A DNA stretch of 64,000 nucleotides from the NCBI RefSeq assembly GCF_004564235.1, contig NZ_SOMN01000005.1, positions 124,001 through 188,000 on the forward strand, written 5' to 3'. This DNA comes from Cohnella luojiensis. Lineage in GTDB: Bacteria > Bacillota > Bacilli > Paenibacillales > Paenibacillaceae. The position numbers and the translations under genes are program-made. Under the pieces are notes generated by a model, which had not been told where the DNA came from, made no database searches, and saw nothing but the letters and a program-made list of their open reading frames with translations. Below, in pieces: positions 62,691 through 64,000 of this stretch (positions are counted from its first letter, which is position 1; the number at the start of each line of letters is the position of its first letter).

Positions 62691-63815
62691 TTGAGAAAGA
62701 GAAATCGTCGAAATTGGATGCTAGGCATCGTGATATCGGCATTTTTGGCTTTGGGCGGAACGCTGGGGGCAGCGGCTGCGGGAAATAGCGTGGCAATAGA
62801 CGCCAAAGTAATTGATGGCGAAGTGTATGTGAAAGCAGCATCCCTGTTGTCCCAAATCGGAGGAACGGGTACGTATAACTCTTCAACCAAGAAATATACC
62901 TATTCGCCAAATTCGATCATACCGGATGTCATTAAGAAGGTTTCCCCCTCGGTCGTAGCCATCATCGGCAAACCCGCGGATGAGCATTCAAGCAACCGAT
63001 TTTCGCTTGCTCATGGTACCGGGGTAATCGTGAAGAGCGACGGCTGGATCGTTACGAATGCCCATGTCGTCAAAGATATGGACAAGATCGTTGTCGTGAC
63101 GGCGGACGGCAAAGAGTATGCGGGAACCCGCAAGCAAATCGATTACACGAGCGATCTTGCGTTGGTGAAGATTAACGCAACGAAACTGAAAATAGCCAAG
63201 TTAGCTTCAAATCCGTTTAAAGTGCAGGTAGGAGAGTCTGTTATTGCCATCGGAACACCGGTGTCATTTTCCCTTCGCAACACGGCAACGGTTGGGGTTA
63301 TTAGCGGGATGAATCGTTCGGTAACGTCCGACTATAACTTGCTGCAGACGGATGCCGCCATTAATCCGGGAAATAGCGGCGGTCCGTTGGTGAATTTGAA
63401 AGGCGAGGTCGTAGGCATTAACTCCATGAAGTTCGTGGACGTCGATATTGATAGCATGGGCTTTGCGATTCCAGCCGATACCGTACAGTACGTTCTGGAT
63501 CATTTCTATAAATACGGCAAGGTCAAGCGTCCATCCTTGGGCTTGGAGCTGGAGGAAAGCTGGTCGGCGGTCGTGGGACTTCCTACGGAAGAACCGATGA
63601 CAGTCATAGCGGTATCCTCCGCCAATGCGGGCAAAGCGGGAGTCAAGGCAGGAGATCAACTCTATTCCGTTAACGGGAAGCAAGTAGCATCGGCCGTAGA
63701 GCTTAATGAGCTGTTGAAGGCGCATTTGCCAGGCCAAACCGTTGACGTGACTCTGTTATCCGATGGAGATTTGATTACCAAGAAGCTTGTTTTATCCGAA
63801 AGCCTAGCGAATTAA
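62691..63815 (+). CDS. HtrA/DegP-like secreted serine protease with N-terminal copper-amine-oxidase-like domain
   Basis: 374 aa, starting at TTG 62691 after GGGAGAG. Signal peptide or anchor at residues 9-30 (WMLGIVISAFLALGGTLGAAAAG). A short copper amine oxidase N-terminal-like domain (VAIDAKVIDGEVYVKAASLLSQIGG) precedes the trypsin-like core. The triad is visible: H125 in TNAHVV, D155 in TSDLALVK, S229 in NPGNSGGP. A PDZ-like region fills the last 100 residues (KAGVKAGDQLYSVNGKQVASAVELNELL). Quality control of secreted proteins is likely. A probable secreted protein gene follows by 33 nt. Confidence 0.9.
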   Translation: MRKRNRRNWMLGIVISAFLALGGTLGAAAAGNSVAIDAKVIDGEVYVKAASLLSQIGGTGTYNSSTKKYTYSPNSIIPDVIKKVSPSVVAIIGKPADEHSSNRFSLAHGTGVIVKSDGWIVTNAHVVKDMDKIVVVTADGKEYAGTRKQIDYTSDLALVKINATKLKIAKLASNPFKVQVGESVIAIGTPVSFSLRNTATVGVISGMNRSVTSDYNLLQTDAAINPGNSGGPLVNLKGEVVGINSMKFVDVDIDSMGFAIPADTVQYVLDHFYKYGKVKRPSLGLELEESWSAVVGLPTEEPMTVIAVSSANAGKAGVKAGDQLYSVNGKQVASAVELNELLKAHLPGQTVDVTLLSDGDLITKKLVLSESLAN

Positions 63816-63848
63816 ACATCATCGTAACGTCGAGGGGAGTACACAATC

Positions 63849-64000
63849 ATGTCAGCATTCATTCGTTTAAAAGGCAAAGGTTTGGTCGCTTTATTGCTGG
63901 CGGCGGTTTTGTTCGTTCTTGCCGCCATTCCTGTTTCTTCCGCGGAAAGCGGAACCAGCCTTGAAGTTCGCGTAAAGGTTGGGAGCAATCAGATGAAAAT
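63849..64000 (+). CDS. secreted protein, N-terminal fragment (cut by window edge)
   Basis: ATG 63849 with GAGGGGAG upstream opens a frame still open at the window end (50 codons seen). The start is a typical signal peptide (MSAFIRLKGKGLVALLLAAVLFVLAAIPVSSAES). The first mature residues LEVRVKVGSNQMK could be a copper amine oxidase-like or wall-associated beta domain, as in the preceding protease. Too little is visible for a family. Confidence 0.75.
   Translation, partial: MSAFIRLKGKGLVALLLAAVLFVLAAIPVSSAESGTSLEVRVKVGSNQMK

Overview
The window looks like a chromosomal segment from a motile, Gram-positive, low-to-middle GC member of the Bacillales. It is most like Paenibacillus or Cohnella, judged from gene content and order. 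The order comFA-comFC-yvyF-flgM-flgN-flgK-flgL-yviE-fliW-csrA-hag-flaG-fliD-fliS-fliT, then hpf-secA-prfB, and later ftsE-ftsX-ctp-minJ-like-uvrB-uvrA follows the Bacillus subtilis map, with several insertions. Shine-Dalgarno sites are strong (GGAGG type), GTG and TTG starts are common, and no rRNA or tRNA gene was seen.

Layout: 1-5.1 kb holds a late competence pair (comFA helicase, comFC) and an acyltransferase. From 5.2 to 14.1 kb lies the late flagellar regulon (FlgM anti-sigma, FlgN/FliS/FliT chaperones, hook-filament junction proteins, FliW-CsrA switch, flagellin, cap). Three sigma-D-type promoters and a CsrA-type hairpin in the flagellin leader can be read directly. From 14.1 to 23.3 kb a Maf-type flagellin glycosyltransferase is followed by a tightly packed legionaminic-acid gene set (legB, legC, legG, legI, legH, ptmE-like, legF). 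It sits between fliT and the csp/hpf/secA block, so the window encodes most of a flagellin glycosylation route. From 23.4 to 29.7 kb are csp, hpf, a small coiled-coil protein, secA, prfB (programmed +1 frameshift) and a YitT-type membrane protein.

From 29.8 to 38.1 kb is an arginine biosynthesis cluster in the order argCJBDFGH, with a promoter overlapped by an ArgR-like operator. It is followed by a mazEF-type toxin-antitoxin pair. From 38.9 to 43.2 kb two minus-strand genes encode a secreted beta-helix carbohydrate-active protein and a VanW/G5 wall protein. From 43.4 to 49.8 kb are ftsEX, a coiled-coil M23 murein hydrolase, a CtpA-type protease and a MinJ-like PDZ membrane protein. From 49.8 to 52.9 kb is an accessory zone: a guanidine-I riboswitch with a pair of SMR exporters, an orphan sdpI-sdpR pair, and a 0.9 kb tandem array of 17 units of about 52 bp that abuts a truncated SPFH-type gene remnant. 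uvrB-uvrA (with a LexA-like site), small hypothetical genes, a siroheme nitrite/sulfite reductase, a TnpB-only IS200/IS605-type element and an HtrA-like protease complete the window. The last gene is cut by the edge.

The strongest candidates for something undescribed are the 52-bp array beside sdpRI and the paired leader elements before argD and the minJ-like gene. The CsrA hairpin and the flgM promoter/terminator overlap are clear regulatory readings of known logic.
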